A DNA stretch of 5,524 nucleotides from Desulfobacterales bacterium (GTDB lineage: Bacteria; Desulfobacterota; Desulfobacteria; Desulfobacterales; C00003060), in contig DAOVOU010000166.1 in assembly GCA_030629475.1 (NCBI GenBank), positions 1-5,524 on the forward strand, written 5' to 3'. Below, piece by piece: positions 5,507-5,524 of the stretch. Both the position numbers and the translations under genes were made by a program. The notes below the pieces were generated by a model. It was given only the letters and a program-made list of their open reading frames with translations, ran no database searches and was not told where the DNA came from. Positions within the stretch are counted from its first letter, which is position 1, and each line of letters opens with the position of its first letter.

Positions 5507-5524
5507 AGAAGCCGAAAAAAATCA

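Overview
The window holds three complete protein genes with stress or quality-control roles, embedded in unusually repeat-rich intergenic DNA. In order they are clpB (+, ClpB/Hsp100 disaggregase), htpX (+, membrane zinc metalloprotease) and a tandem-domain universal stress protein gene (-), which converges on htpX. Protein style, moderate GC content and the palindromic repeat types suggest a Gram-negative, probably a deltaproteobacterium (Desulfobacterota). This is inference: there is no rRNA or other marker gene here.

Layout. Positions 1-83 have no recognisable gene. A 170-bp MITE-like element lies at 84-253, and a TTGACA-type promoter candidate sits just beyond it. A second, unrelated nested inverted repeat fills most of 303-553, up to the clpB ribosome binding site. 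clpB runs 567-3149 and its stop codon overlaps a compact hairpin terminator candidate. The 398-bp clpB-htpX gap contains a degenerate 7-bp tandem array, three small hairpins in a row and a second, inverted copy of the MITE, which ends only 29 bp before htpX. htpX (3548-4390) and the usp gene (4411-5352, minus) are convergent with a 20-bp gap. Upstream of usp are a strong ribosome binding site, a perfect 14-bp palindrome overlapping a candidate -10 box, and a period-8 tandem array near the window end.

Function. ClpB works in the cytosol with DnaK/DnaJ/GrpE to pull proteins out of aggregates. HtpX works at the inner membrane, cutting damaged membrane proteins alongside FtsH. Tandem Usp proteins are cytosolic nucleotide-binding stress factors. 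The genes form a loose proteostasis/stress cluster, but terminator and repeat placement argue that clpB and htpX are separate transcription units.

The protein genes are ordinary members of known families; I see no new enzyme system. The most interesting signal is the pair of MITE copies bracketing clpB in opposite orientation. Their ends begin with (or are one base from) GTAA, and each has an 8-bp near-direct repeat at its borders, which fits mobilisation by an IS66-type transposase.
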